A stretch of DNA of 64,000 bases from UBA1756 sp045130235 (GCA_045130235.1 JBGUPJ010000023.1:1-64000), one strand, 5' to 3'; counted from the stretch's first letter, positions 53,101 to 62,368 are shown. Translations and numbers: made by a program. Notes: a model not told the origin generated them from the letters alone.

Positions 53101-56100
53101 CGGTTAATTCAAAATTTTCACCATCGCAAACACTGGCATGACCGGTGATGGTCACGTTCGGCACAGTATCAACAATGAGGGTGATGGCATCGGAGGTTAC
53201 GGTACAGCCGCTGGTGGTCTGGGTGGCTACCACAGTGTAGCTGCCAGCTGTGTTGACATTGCTGAGAGTGGAAGAAGTGGCATTTTCAATGTTTTCACCA
53301 TCTTTCTGCCATTGCAGGGAAGCGATGCTGCCAGTGGTCTCAGCGGTGAATGAGGTGGTCTCGTAAGCACAAATCTCGTTGTCGTTGTTTGCGATGGAGA
53401 TGGTGGCAGTAAATTCACCGGGATCGGTGAGCTCAAGGGAGATGTTGGCGAGGCAGTAGTAGGCATCACTTACGGTCACATAGTAGGTGTCAGACGGCAG
53501 ATGGGTTCTGCTTGCGGATGTGCTGTAATTGCCATTGGAATCGTCGCTCCAAGAATAGGTGTAGGGTTGGGTTCCACCAGCCATTGTGATGCTGATGGTA
53601 CCGTCGCTTAAGCCGTAGCAGGAGATGTTGGACGAGGAGATGTTGGCGATGGTCAGCTCGGCAGGTTCTTGGATGGTGACTCTCAACGTATCGGTACAGT
53701 TGTTTTCGTCTTTCACCACGATGGTGTGTTCACCGCCAACGAGATCGTTTTTGTGGGCATTGCCCGTGTATGCGTTGTCATCCCATTTGTAGGTATAGGT
53801 TCCGGTGCCGCCGATGGCAGTAACAGTGATTTCACCATCGCTATCACCGAAACATCTGAGGTCGATGTGGTCGTCTCCCACCTCGGTGAGCTCCAGCTCG
53901 TTGGGCTGGGTGATTTCAACCGGTACGGAGGCTTCGCAGCCATTGGCGTCTTTCACATAGAGGGTGTCTTTCTCTGCCGGACGGTTGGCATAAGTGAAGC
54001 TTGTTTCAGCAGTTGCTTCGCCGTAGGTGCCATTGAGGCCTACCTTGTACTGATAGGTGGCGGTGCCTCCGGTTACATTCACAGTAACGGAACCATTCGT
54101 GCCGTTGTAGCAGGAGACATTGTGGTGGTCATTTGTGCTTTCGGTAAGGGATAACACGTCAGGTTCTGTCAGGGTGTAGGAAGCGGTCTTCTCAACACCG
54201 CAGTTGTCCTTGACGGTGACGGTGTGCTCTCCAGCGGCAAGGTTGCTGAATGTAACGGTGGTCTCAGCAGTTGCTTCACCGTAGGTTTCGTTGTCGATTT
54301 TGTATTGATAATTAGCAGTTCCGTTGGAAGCGGTCACGGTGATGGAACCGGTGCTGTTGCCGTTGCAGGTAAGGTCGGAATGATCCGTTACAGCAAGTGC
54401 AAGCTCTTCGGGCTCGGTCAGCACGAAGGTAACGGATTCCTCGGTCTCGCAGTTGTCTCTGACGGTGACTGTGTGGCTGCCCGCTGCCAGATTTTCAAAT
54501 GTAGCGGTAGCTGAAGCCGTGGCTTCTCCATAGGTTCCGTTGTCAATCTTGTATTGATAGTTCAGTGCGCCGTTGGCTGCGGTAACTTCGACCCAGCCGG
54601 TGCTTGCACCGTGGCAAGTGATGTTGGCCGAGTCAACCTTTGTAAGAGTGAGGGCTGCATTCACTGAAACCACCACCTCATCATTGTTGGTGTTACTGCA
54701 TGCATCGGTGACCACCACTTTGTAGGTGGTGTTGGCCCCTGCGGTTGCGTCAACAGCAGGTGTGGTATAGGCGATGTCGTTGGCGGTGTTGCCGCTGAGG
54801 GCTGTATTGCCGTTGAACCACTGGTAGGTGTACGGGGCTTTGCCACTCTCTGCAGAAGCAGTAAGAGTCGTTGTCGCACCCACGCAGATGTTCACATCCT
54901 CACCTGCATTCACAACGGGCAGGCTGTAAACGGTGATGGTAGCACTCTTTTCGATGCTGTTGTTGCAGTTGTCGGTAACAACTACTTTGTAAGTGGTTGC
55001 GGAGCTTGCGGCGGCGGTGGAGGGAGTGTAGGAAGCCTCATTGTTGGTGCCGGTAGCGTCAGACCAGTCAGTTCCATTGGCGGACTGTTTCCAAGCATAG
55101 GTGTACTGTCCGTTACCACCGGTGGCGGTAGCGGTCAGGGTGACTTCAGCGTCTTTGCAAACAGTCTGGTCAGTTAAGTCCTCTACATCCAGCTCTTCCC
55201 ATACGGTAACCTGAACAGGTCCCTTGGTGAGTTGATGGTTGCCGCAATTGTCGGTGATGATCACGCGATAGTAAGTGGTGCCCGGGTCTGCAATAGAGGC
55301 TGCGTAGGTGGCAGCATTCCCATTTTCGGGAACTTCTTCCCACTCTTCAGACGTGGCACTTTCGGCCATCTCCCATTCGTAAGAATAGTCGCCGCTGCCC
55401 GAGGTGACGGTGACGCTGAGGTTGTGTGTTTCGCCGATGCAGATGCCGGCAGTGCCACCAGTAATGTCGCTGGCAGCCAAAGCAGGATATACTTCAACGG
55501 TCACGGGGTCCGTATAGACTGTACCACAGTTGTTGGTGGCTGCTCTGCGGAACTGGGTGGTGGCGGTGAGGTTGCCAGTGCTGCAACTTGCAGCGTTAGT
55601 GGCATTGTCGAGGTTTGTCCATGTGTTTCCATCCAGCATTTGCCACTGGTAGGTGATGGTGCCGTTGCCGCCCGCAGCTTCCGTGCCGCCGGTCAGCGTG
55701 GTGCCCGTGTTGTAACAAAGGGTGCTTGCAGAGCCGTTGATGGTGCCGGCAGTCAGTATGGCAGGTTCAGTGATGATAACAGAAACCACATCGGCCGGAC
55801 AGCCGTTTTGGTCGCTGACATTCACCGTGTGCTCACCAGCAGTGAGGCCGGTAAAGGTCTTGGCTACGGCTAATTCACCATTCTCATCGTTGTCGAGTAT
55901 GTAAAGGTATCTGCCGCCACTGTATGTCGTGCCGCCCTGTCCCGTCACAGTGAATGCACCGTCATTTCCACCGTTGCAGGTGACATGAATGATGTCGCTT
56001 GCAGCAGCGGTTACCTGAGTCGGGCTGGTCAGCGTGATTTCATCGGCATAGGCATGACAGCCTTTGGCATCGGTTACGGTTAGCCTATAGGTGCCAGCAG

Positions 56101-59100
56101 GTAAACCTGTACGGGGCGGGTTGGAGGTGGTGCCATTTTCCCACAAGTAGGTGTAGGGACCGGTTCCGCCGCTGACAGAGGTGGCGATTTTGCCAGTGCC
56201 ATTGAAACAGGTCGGATCCGTGGGCGTCGCCGTTACCGTGGGCTGTGCGTTCACCGTGATGGTGACGTTCTGCAAAGTCTGGCAGGTGAGACTTCCGTGT
56301 GTCTCTTTGCCAGTTACATTTACTGTGTAGCTGCCAGGTGTTGTGGACGAGAATGTGTATCCTTCGAGTTCTCCCCCGGTCGGAGTAGCGTTGAGAGCGC
56401 CGGGACGTGCCCATATATATTGATAGCCAGCCGGTGAGACGGTGATTACATCAGTGCCTTCATTGGCACAGATGCTGTTGTTGGCGACTGAACTTGTCAG
56501 CGTGAAGTCGGGTGTGGCATACACCGTCACGCTCTTCGTGGCAGTGCCGGTACAGCCGTTAGCTCCAGTGTAAGTCACACTGACATTCTTATCGCCAGCC
56601 GTGGTCCATTTTACTCTAATAGTATTATTATTGTTTATTAAATAGGTAGCACCGTCAACGTCCCAAACGTAATCGGTCATGTTGGCCTCGGTGCTCAGAT
56701 CTAAATAATTGTTGGAACAGAGAGCTTCATCGCTCGTTATGGTAGGCGTAGGAAGCGGTTTGACGGTCAGCGTAAAGGTTGTGGTTTCAGCGGTACAAGC
56801 GGGAGTCTGGTTGCTGGTAGCCGTGATGGTGATGACATACTCACCGGCAGTAGTGGGTGCTGTACCGGTGATCTTGTTGTTGCTGAAGGTCAAGCCAGCA
56901 GGAAGTTCAGAGGTCGTCACCGTAGAGTTGGTGTTGGTGATGACAACGTCAGTGATTTCGCTGCCGGCGCACACGCTCTGGGTGAGGTTGGTGGCCTCCA
57001 ATGTGACGGTCGGGTTGACGGTCAGGTTGAAGGGGAGGGTGGCAGTGGCACATGCGGGTGTCTGGTCGCTGGTGGCCGTGATGGTGATGGTGTAGATACC
57101 GGGTTCTGTAGGAGCACCAGTGATCTTCTCGTCTTCTTGGTCATAGCTTAAGCCTGTGGGAAGACCGGTTCTGTTTTCATTATTAATGTTGTAAGTGAAG
57201 GTAGGAGTATTGGCATATTCGATTTCGAGTTCCACATCTGTGATGTTGCTGCCAGCGCACACCGTCTGGGTGAGTTCGTCGGCTTCAAGCACCACGGTCG
57301 GGTTGATGGTCAGGTTGAAGGTCTGGGAAACGGTCGCACATGCGGGGGTCTGGTTGCTTTCAGCAGTGATGGTGATGGTGTAAACGCCGAACTCTTCAAG
57401 AGCACCGATAATCTTGTTATTGTTGAAAGTTAAACCTTCAGGAAGACCATTTTCGGATTCATCATCTATATTGTAGGTGAAGGTGGGAGTGTTGGCATTG
57501 GCGTAAGTGATTTCCACAGCTGTAATCTCGCTGCCAGCGCAAACGCTCTGGGTGAGGTTGGTGGCCTCCAAAGTGACGGTCGGGTTGACGGTCAGGTTGA
57601 AGGTGGCCGTTTCGGGCTCGCAGGTCGGATTGCTCTGGTTGCTGGTAGCCGTAATAGTGATAGAATATGTACCAGCAGTGGTGGGAGTTCCCGCAATGAT
57701 GTTGTTGCTGAAGGTCAAGCCCTCAGGAAGTTCGGAAGTGGTCACCGTGGAGTTGGTGTTGGTGATGACCACATCGGTGATGGCGCTACCGGCGCATACA
57801 CTCTGAGTGAGGTTGGTGGCCTCCAAAGTAACGGTCGGGTTGACGGTCAGCTTGAGGGTGTCCTTCTTGGCTGCGCACTGTGGGGCGCTCTGGTCGCTGG
57901 TGGCCGTGATGATGACTTCATACGTGCCAGCAGTGGTGGGAGCACCGGTAATGATATAGTCTTCGGGATCGAATTGCAAACCATCGGGAAGTGTGGAGGT
58001 GGTCACCGTGGAGTAGGTGGCGGTGATTTCCACATCGGAGATGCTACTGCCGGCGCACACGCTCTGGGTGAGGTTGGTGGCACTCAAGGTGACTTCCGGA
58101 TCCACAGTCAGGTTGAACTTCTTGGTTTTGGAACCGCATGACGGGTTGCTCTGGTCGCTGGTGGCGGTGATGGTGATTTCAAACTCGCCGGCAGCAGTGG
58201 GCGTGCCGCTAATCGTGACGGTGCCTTCCTCATCATCAGTATAACTCAAACCTGCAGGAATGGGAGTGTGGGTGATGGTGGCATTCTCGTAGCTGAAGGT
58301 CACGGTTGCAATTTCACTGTTCTGGCACACTCTCTGGGTGAGGTTGCCAGAAGCGGTGAGCTTCACGGTGTCGTTGATGGTAAGGGTGACCTGTTTGCTA
58401 TCGGTAATGGTACAAGTCACATCGTTGGTGCTCACTGTTGCGGTACCGACTACGGTGTAGGTAATCTCTCCCTCCGCTTCAGCGGTCGGGGTGGAGGTTA
58501 CGGTTGCGCCGGTGGTGGCGTTCAGGTAGTCGGCAGGACTCCATGCGTAGGTCACGTCGCCGTTGGCTGTCTGCGTGCTGGCAGTGAGCTGTGTGCTGCC
58601 GCCGAGGCAGAAGTGGGTGTCGCCGCTGATGGCATTCATCGTGATGGCCGGTGCGTTCACGGTAACGGAAACACTCTTGGTGTCGGTAGCGGTACAGCTT
58701 ACATTGTTGGCGCTGACCGTAGCCGTAGCTGTTACAATGTATGTGGTGTTCTGCGTGGGCGACACGGTGATGCTGTTGCCCGTTTCCTGGTTGCTCCATG
58801 CGTAGGTCACAGTGCCCGTAGCGGAGGTGGGTTCAACCGATAAGGTGGTTTCGCCGCCTTTGCAGATGGTGGTGTTGCCAGCGATGTTGCTGAGAACAAC
58901 GGCCGGACTGTTCACGGTTACGGTGAAACTCTTGGTGTCGGTAGTTGTACAAGTCACATCGTTGGTGTTAACGGTAGCGGTGGCCACCACGGTATATTCG
59001 GTAGTGGCATCAGGCGTTACGGTGATGCTGTTGTTGTTGCCGCCAATAGTTTCTTCGCCTGCTGTCCAAGCGTAGGTTACGGTTCCTGTGTTGGAGGTGG

Positions 59101-62080
59101 GCACCACCGACAAGGTGGTGTTGCTGCCGGCGCAGATGGTGCTGCTGCCGGTGATGTCGCTGAGGACAACCGCCGGGGCGTTCACGGTAACGGTCACACT
59201 CTTGGTGGCCGTGGCGGTGCAGGGTACATCGTTGTCATCAACCGTGGCGGTGACCACTACGCTGTAAGTGGTAGTGGCTTCCGGATTAACGCTGATGCTT
59301 GCGTTATTGCTGTTTTCGATGGCAGTATTCCCCGCGCTCCATACGTATGAGAGGTCGCCGTTGGTGCCGTCAGAAATGGCACCGATGGTGAGGGTGGTGC
59401 CTTGTCCGCCCTTACAGATGGTAACGGGGGTCATGTCAGCCAACTGTACGGCCGGAGCGTTTACGGTTACTTCCACACTCTTGGTGTCGGTGGCGGTACA
59501 GGCCTCGTCGCCTTCGCCCACCGTGGCCGTTGCCACCACGCTGTAGGTGGTGGTGGTATTAGGACTGACTTCGATGCTTGCACTATTGCTGTTGGCGATG
59601 GCGGTGTTGCCCTCATTCCAAACGTAGGAGAGATTGCCGGCGTGTGATGCAGCCGAAACTTCAAGCGTGGTGGAGCCACCTTGGCAGATGGTGGCCGGAG
59701 TGATAGCGTTTAATGCAACGGCAGGAGCGTTCACATTCACGGTGACGCTCTTGCTGTCTGTAGCGGTGCAGGTCACGTTGTTGGTGTTGACGGTGGCCGT
59801 GGCCACTACGGTGTACATCGTGGTGTCGCTGGGATTGACAGTGATGGAAGCGGTGTTCCAAGTGTCTTGGGTGCGGTTGTTACTCCATTCGTAGCTCATG
59901 GTGCCCGTGTTGGAGGCGGGTTCAACGGAGAGGATGGTGCCTTGGCCGTTAGGATCCTTGCAGATGGTGGTGGTGCCGGTGATGTCGTTCAATGTCACAG
60001 CCGGATTGTTCACGGTTACCTCCACGCTCTTGCTGGCGGTGACGGAGCAGGCCTCGTTGTCTTCGCCCACCGTGGCCGTGGCCACTACGCTGTAGTTGGC
60101 TGTAGCTGTGGGTTCCACGGTGATGGTGCTGGTCGTCTCCTGGGTGTTCCATACGTAGGTGACATTCCCTTTGGTGCCAGTGGCAGTGCTGATGGAAAGC
60201 TCGGTCTCACCACCATAGCAGATGGTGCTGGTGCCGGAGATTTCATTCAGTACAACGGCAGGAGCATTTACATTCACGGTGAAACTCTTGGTGTCGGTAG
60301 CCGTACAGGCATCATCGCCTTCTCCTATGGTAGCCGTTGCCACCACGGTGTAGAGGGTGGTGTCGCTGGGACTAACGGAAATGGAAGCGGTGTTCCAAGT
60401 TTCTTGGGTGCGGTTGTTGCTCCAAGCGTAGGAAACAGTGCCCTCGGTGCCGTCGGCGATGGCGCCAATACTGAGCGTGGCTTCGCTGCCCGCACAGATG
60501 GTGCCGGTGCCAGTAATGTCGCTGAGTGTGACAGACGGCGTGTTCACCGTCAAGGTCACGCTCACGATACTATCGCAGCCGTTGGCGGAGGTGTATTTCA
60601 CCTCTTTGGTGCCGGCTTCGGTGAAGACGGTGTCAGCATGCTGTTGGTCGAAATGATAGGGGAGGTCATAGTTGCAGCAGCTCACCTCCACCTGACTGGT
60701 GATGGCCGCCGCTTGCGTAACGGTAACACTCGCCGTTGCGGTACATCCCATGTTGTCGGTCACCGTCACGCTGTAATTGCCTGCGGTAAGACCGGTGATG
60801 TTGGTGACATCCTCGCCCGACTGCTGGTTGCTCCATTCATATATATATGGTGCAGCTTGCACACCCGTCGTGACCTCGCGGGAGGTGGATACACTTCCGT
60901 TGTTGCCACCGTAGCAGGTCACATGTGTGGGCGTGGCCGTAAGGCTGATGACATTGTCTTGCTGCGCGTCGGCAATGATGATGCTGGTAGGAGTAAGAGA
61001 ACTACAACCATTGGCATCGGTTACCAAAAAGGTATAAGTGCCTTCCGACAGGCCGCCCACTCTGATGTTTTGTCCAGACTGTAAGGCTTCGATGGGCTCC
61101 CCATAGTTCTGCCCGTTTTTGATGGGCTGAATGCTGAATGGAGCTTTGCCACTGGTGATGTCAATCAGGGCGTAGCCAGCGCTGGTCTGTTGGCAGATGG
61201 TGGTGTTGTGCCCGCTCGCGCTGATAGCAGCAGACACTTCAGGGTACAAACATACCCGGATGTTCTGAGTCGAGTCGAGTCGGTTGATGTTGCAGGGGAT
61301 GTCATCGTCGTTGTTGTCGGTGATGAATTGTACCGACTGCTGCCATCCCCGTACACCGTTCACGTCCGGAGTGTCCCATTCCGCACCAGAAGTGCCAGGG
61401 GCAGTCCACGTGCGATCTCCTTGAGTGTAAGGTAGTTCGTCGTAGCAAATGTAGATTATGGTGTCACTCAAAACCTTGGTGGTGACGAAAACAGTAGATG
61501 TGATGACATTGCCAGTAGTAGTGGCATTGCTGCCGCCCATGGGAACGGAGCCATTGAAATTCATGGTGTAATTCTGCGTTCCACCCGTCATCTCCACCAA
61601 CTTGATCTCGATGGTGTAGTTGCCGGTGCGCAGCCACTTGATGGAGAAACGGATTTGCTCCCGGTTAGATCCATTGTTGTTTTTCCATTTCAAATATCTA
61701 CCATAAAAATAATTCAAAGAATTGGTGGATAAGTTGATGAAAAGGGAAAGGGGCTCGGATGGGAAAAATCCATGCGAGCTGGCAATGTAGGCGCCAGTGA
61801 AGCTGTTTGACATGAATTTGGTGGCGATGTGCGACGTGTCTTTATCAATGTACAACCCGAGAGAATCTTCCGGAATAGGTTCTCCATCATAATAAAATTG
61901 ATATTCCAGCGCATACTGCCCATTGTCACTCAATCCCGCATTCTGGAAGGTGAGATAGTAGTGGTGTATCGTGTTGTCCACCACGGCTGAAATGGTGGAG
62001 GGACTCGTGTTGATACACTGTGAACTTACTGAACCTATTAGCAGAAAGATACCAATAGTAAAGCATAAAATTTTTTTCAT
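47126..62080 (-). CDS. Giant T9SS-exported repeat surface protein (4984 residues)
   Basis: An unbroken frame of 4984 codons. Signal peptide MKKILCFTIGIFLLIGSVSS, then a unique beta domain of about 300 residues, an SprB-like unit (VTCYGGNNGSVSTS...TVTDNMGCTATA), and four repeat families: A at residues 515-1236, B at 1237-1774, C (SprB-like) at 2477-2888 and D at 3764-4278. Ig/PKD-like units lie between (for example DLTIIVNGEDIGATG; TISVTATNAT). A unique region follows and the end (about 4905-4984, VQSFPNPVNEQLNLVIHG to IYFLNVRNSEKVISQKFVVTRR) is a T9SS type A sorting domain. Cysteine pairs recur in every repeat, so disulfides are likely. SprB of Flavobacterium, a gliding adhesin, is the closest named comparison, but motility cannot be inferred. 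A likely stalk or surface-layer adhesin. Monocistronic. Confidence 0.9.
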   Translation of the reverse strand: MKKILCFTIGIFLLIGSVSSQCINTSPSTISAVVDNTIHHYYLTFQNAGLSDNGQYALEYQFYYDGEPIPEDSLGLYIDKDTSHIATKFMSNSFTGAYIASSHGFFPSEPLSLFINLSTNSLNYFYGRYLKWKNNNGSNREQIRFSIKWLRTGNYTIEIKLVEMTGGTQNYTMNFNGSVPMGGSNATTTGNVITSTVFVTTKVLSDTIIYICYDELPYTQGDRTWTAPGTSGAEWDTPDVNGVRGWQQSVQFITDNNDDDIPCNINRLDSTQNIRVCLYPEVSAAISASGHNTTICQQTSAGYALIDITSGKAPFSIQPIKNGQNYGEPIEALQSGQNIRVGGLSEGTYTFLVTDANGCSSLTPTSIIIADAQQDNVISLTATPTHVTCYGGNNGSVSTSREVTTGVQAAPYIYEWSNQQSGEDVTNITGLTAGNYSVTVTDNMGCTATASVTVTQAAAITSQVEVSCCNYDLPYHFDQQHADTVFTEAGTKEVKYTSANGCDSIVSVTLTVNTPSVTLSDITGTGTICAGSEATLSIGAIADGTEGTVSYAWSNNRTQETWNTASISVSPSDTTLYTVVATATIGEGDDACTATDTKSFTVNVNAPAVVLNEISGTSTICYGGETELSISTATGTKGNVTYVWNTQETTSTITVEPTATANYSVVATATVGEDNEACSVTASKSVEVTVNNPAVTLNDITGTTTICKDPNGQGTILSVEPASNTGTMSYEWSNNRTQDTWNTASITVNPSDTTMYTVVATATVNTNNVTCTATDSKSVTVNVNAPAVALNAITPATICQGGSTTLEVSAASHAGNLSYVWNEGNTAIANSNSASIEVSPNTTTTYSVVATATVGEGDEACTATDTKSVEVTVNAPAVQLADMTPVTICKGGQGTTLTIGAISDGTNGDLSYVWSAGNTAIENSNNASISVNPEATTTYSVVVTATVDDNDVPCTATATKSVTVTVNAPAVVLSDITGSSTICAGSNTTLSVVPTSNTGTVTYAWTAGEETIGGNNNSITVTPDATTEYTVVATATVNTNDVTCTTTDTKSFTVTVNSPAVVLSNIAGNTTICKGGETTLSVEPTSATGTVTYAWSNQETGNSITVSPTQNTTYIVTATATVSANNVSCTATDTKSVSVTVNAPAITMNAISGDTHFCLGGSTQLTASTQTANGDVTYAWSPADYLNATTGATVTSTPTAEAEGEITYTVVGTATVSTNDVTCTITDSKQVTLTINDTVKLTASGNLTQRVCQNSEIATVTFSYENATITHTPIPAGLSYTDDEEGTVTISGTPTAAGEFEITITATSDQSNPSCGSKTKKFNLTVDPEVTLSATNLTQSVCAGSSISDVEITATYSTVTTSTLPDGLQFDPEDYIITGAPTTAGTYEVIITATSDQSAPQCAAKKDTLKLTVNPTVTLEATNLTQSVCAGSAITDVVITNTNSTVTTSELPEGLTFSNNIIAGTPTTAGTYSITITATSNQSNPTCEPETATFNLTVNPTVTLEATNLTQSVCAGSEITAVEITYANANTPTFTYNIDDESENGLPEGLTFNNNKIIGALEEFGVYTITITAESNQTPACATVSQTFNLTINPTVVLEADELTQTVCAGSNITDVELEIEYANTPTFTYNINNENRTGLPTGLSYDQEDEKITGAPTEPGIYTITITATSDQTPACATATLPFNLTVNPTVTLEATNLTQSVCAGSEITDVVITNTNSTVTTSELPAGLTFSNNKITGTAPTTAGEYVITITATSNQTPACTAETTTFTLTVKPLPTPTITSDEALCSNNYLDLSTEANMTDYVWDVDGATYLINNNNTIRVKWTTAGDKNVSVTYTGANGCTGTATKSVTVYATPDFTLTSSVANNSICANEGTDVITVSPAGYQYIWARPGALNATPTGGELEGYTFSSTTPGSYTVNVTGKETHGSLTCQTLQNVTITVNAQPTVTATPTDPTCFNGTGKIATSVSGGTGPYTYLWENGTTSNPPRTGLPAGTYRLTVTDAKGCHAYADEITLTSPTQVTAAASDIIHVTCNGGNDGAFTVTGQGGTTYSGGRYLYILDNDENGELAVAKTFTGLTAGEHTVNVSDQNGCPADVVSVIITEPAILTAGTINGSASTLCYNTGTTLTGGTEAAGGNGTITYQWQMLDGNTWTNLDNATNAASCSTGNLTATTQFRRAATNNCGTVYTDPVTVEVYPALAASDITGGTAGICIGETHNLSVTVTSGSGDYSYEWEMAESATSEEWEEVPENGNAATYAASIADPGTTYYRVIITDNCGNHQLTKGPVQVTVWEELDVEDLTDQTVCKDAEVTLTATATGGNGQYTYAWKQSANGTDWSDATGTNNEASYTPSTAAASSATTYKVVVTDNCNNSIEKSATITVYSLPVVNAGEDVNICVGATTTLTASAESGKAPYTYQWFNGNTALSGNTANDIAYTTPAVDATAGANTTYKVVVTDACSNTNNDEVVVSVNAALTLTKVDSANITCHGASTGWVEVTAANGALNYQYKIDNGTYGEATASATATFENLAAGSHTVTVRDNCETEESVTFVLTEPEELALAVTDHSDLTCNGNSTGSITVTASNGTANYQYKIDNETYGEATAETTVTFSNLAAGEHTVTVKDNCGVEKTASYTLTEPDVLSLTESTNDHHNVSCYNGTNGSVTVNVTGGTATYQYKVGLNGTYGEATAETSFTYANRPAEKDTLYVKDANGCEASVPVEITQPNELELTEVGDDHIDLRCFGDSDGEITVTAIGGTGTYTYKWDDNAYTGNAHKNDLVGGEHTIVVKDENNCTDTLRVTIQEPAELTIANISSSNISCYGLSDGTISITMAGGTQPYTYSWSDDSNGNYSTSASRTHLPSDTYYVTVSDAYYCLANISLELTDPGEFTATISIANNDNEICAYETTSFTAETTGSIASLQWQKDGENIENATSSTLSNVNTAGSYTVVATQTTSGCTVTSDAITLIVDTVPNVTITGHASVCDGENFELTAHNANHYVWSDGTHPIETLEEDTLVANGEDIDESTTYYVTGTNSYGCTASAEYTVTVNPLPSTDLTIIVNGEDIGATGEGDEVLLCEGGSVTISVPYVESNTYIWYKDGEEEEEWRVEVGHTNTLELSNITEEETGSYYVIVTDANECEGWMEPVYVSVVPLPNFTLSVDNQTTGISMCADGTVAIYASGSSVQEVYPYSWEGDYLSGNSNTWHTFGPAPAGNHTISVTAINAVYGFVSDEITDDEEPILVCSKTESIGITVYALPTVTLASSPAATNGEVAICDGQTATLTATSETNSFSWEKDRVSMEGSSNILEVTEEGKYTVSVTDGNGCSNTSDTITVYVNPLPDFTIGSETEYDEGDEDGIEVCRGTEVDLYAEQESEEEIYNYSWQTDEYLESNDGEATFLSTAPAGTYTISATATNATTGCTQSRSYTIIVHELPTITVADAQVCLNGTVALSASGADEYEWTPIEYFMAPNTITDVVTGSNVTFYGIAAGETEINITGTDEYGCVNETTATVTVLELPTTGLTLANKEICQGASTSWTIENGNYTNYVWASSSEDALTADGATATFTSSTTGTHSVTVTVTDNNNCTNSSSAEVMVHALPTPTLSSDNAVCEGNTITFTTDIANADNGIHDYIWTYPETNATVEGETTGNTLTLSWSDNGSKTVTVNYTDGNGCTATQAASRSITVNALPDVVITNGQSAAICLGGTVNLTAAGATSYVWENEAGNTAAITVEPKRDSTFTVTGTDGNGCSNTAAINITVYDTVKLTATNATQALCLGTAIEPIALTIANCTLDFGQMSSELTYNATDNTITGELTTAGVHSFTITATSEHGCSSKSLPVFITMNDTVKLTADNTTQTLCLGTAIEPIALTMDNCELDFGQMPTNDLTYDESDHIITGEVSSAGVHSFTITASSTTCPSTEKSVEVSITMNDTARLVATNTTQELCLGEAIDDIVLDTAHCTLDFGQMPTGLSYNAGEHKIKGELEQAGTYTFTITASNNCGNKTQEVSITMMDTAKLTATHTTQTLCLGTPITAIVLDTANCELNFTLPTGLTYNEADHQIEGEILTAGVHNFTVTATSDCGEKSVDITITMNDTAHFEADNLTQPLCLGTNITPIVLDTAHCTLDFGSMSNELSYNAAAHQIEGRLTTAGTHEFTITATAGNNCGSKTQNVSITMNDTVKLVALSPADNFSQEFCKGIAMTDLNFYVANSDDVELTGAPAGVTLAAVTAESETEPNYVMSGTPTATGTFNFTITASSEACEASVKTFNGTIIVDTIPAVTITTDAVNNTVCAGETITLTATEGYEEYTWNAEGEEYIFETEPDRTEYTVTVTNGENCSNTATINITINALPTVTISEENGLSTICADSAFHFVVNCATAVEYVWRFDNEDNGATGATLRATDAGTYSVIVTDENGCSKESNTLTVNVNELPEVETEHENVSCTELGSATVIVTTGIGEYTCAWNGGTPEEMTIMADLPTLIINELSEGTYTYVVTDHNSCSTAGTVTIENPGFITGTQSILSDIAEAGICKGSDNIVTFTIDGGTPDYSIEWVNVSNGEVVAETDEISSTPATFNLNELAAGEYLLAMVITDAYLCSGNATDTIEFTVWPTYNIVREINIGTGLNEYTYGEQTYAITNGIPEVPETEELETAHGCDSIISYVVNQYDLEILFADTCIMTRSSYTREYTNTPNELLGDTIYLAKNTPSYFYAYLSNTTENTWNGEKMDMSYELQYSEQPISEDDMPNLVENFSISTYYDRVGVYYGVADLTEPTGEIPSTTFAFRQTANSTIMQFDYFYFEAFKNIPNKVTFTGLENGTYTLKLKAELRNSVEETGIDRNGIYNPYIVNRRYGHILGGYGDTVGTKEVIAARNLTIIVNEDGVNPAGAPAAISEYSSEASVQSFPNPVNEQLNLVIHGMEGNTQITITDAQGKVVRVINAELTGSTEVLTYSVAEFAQGIYFLNVRNSEKVISQKFVVTRR
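49247..50791 (-). repeat. Repeat family D in the giant gene (6 units of about 86 residues)
   Basis: Six units encode DTxKLxATNxTQxLCLGTxIxxI, LDTAxCxLDFGQMxxxLxYN and a TAGxHxFTITA run with a later Cys. Units 1-5 are close to each other and unit 6 is divergent (EFCKGIAM). Residues 3764-4278 of the protein. Confidence 0.9.
53417..54652 (-). repeat. Repeat family C (SprB-like) in the giant gene (5 units of about 82 residues)
   Basis: Each unit has ITCHGxSTGxVxVTAxxG or a variant, then YQYKIDNGTYGEATA in the first three copies, and GxHTVTVxDNC/NGC near its end, followed by TEPE. Residues 2477-2888. The YGEATA block is strikingly conserved among units 1-3. Single units of the same kind occur near 55750-56250 and 60720-60960. 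Confidence 0.9.
56759..58372 (-). repeat. Repeat family B in the giant gene (6 units of about 90 residues)
   Basis: Units share PTVTLEATNLTQSVCAGSEI then a strand, LPxGLxF, an ITGxPTTAGTYxITITATSxQ segment and FNLTVN. Units 3 and 6 are nearly identical in their central part (NTNSTVTTSELP). Residues 1237-1774, directly after family A. This is a putative Ig-like family with the consensus of bacterial cadherin-like or GEVED-type units; the exact family is unsure. Confidence 0.9.
58373..60538 (-). repeat. Repeat family A in the giant gene (8 units of about 90 residues)
   Basis: Eight units with PAVVLxDITGxxTICxGGxTTLSV, a YxWSN or YVWN core, ITVxPxxTTxYSVVATATV and a CTATDTKSVTVTVNA end, which is an Ig/PKD-like beta sandwich. 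Residues 515-1236. Units 4, 5 and 6 are especially alike, which suggests recent duplication or gene conversion. Confidence 0.9.
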
Positions 62081-62339
62081 AATAATGTATTTTAATGAAT
62101 ATTCTATTTACAGATGTAGTAATTTGTCTTATAAATGCGTATTGAATCTTGAGGTGTATTGATATTTCATTGCCCTATTCACTATTTTTAGCTTTGCAAT
62201 ATTAACACTATTTTGTTGACAAATGACTATTTTAACAAGAAAAATTTTATAAAAATATAAATAATTGATTACTATATTTTTATCATCATTATTAGTCCAT
62301 ATTATTGACGTATCACAATTATTATTTGAGAATTTGTTC

Positions 62340-62347
62340 TAATTTTG
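62340..62347 (+). promoter_or_regulatory. -7 promoter element for the alpha/beta hydrolase
   Basis: TAATTTTG followed by CAG matches TAnnTTTG, 22 bases before the ATG at 62369. For the divergent giant gene only a degenerate element (TAATATTG on the minus strand, 62197-62204) is seen in the AT-rich gap 62081-62368, which holds nothing else recognisable. Confidence 0.6.
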
Positions 62348-62368
62348 CAGAAAAAAATTGTAGTTTAG

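Noticed and set aside
49247..60538. CRISPR-like periodic repeats
   Set aside because: The periodicity is about 250-270 bases, in frame, and encodes related beta domains; there are no short identical repeats with unique spacers and no cas genes.
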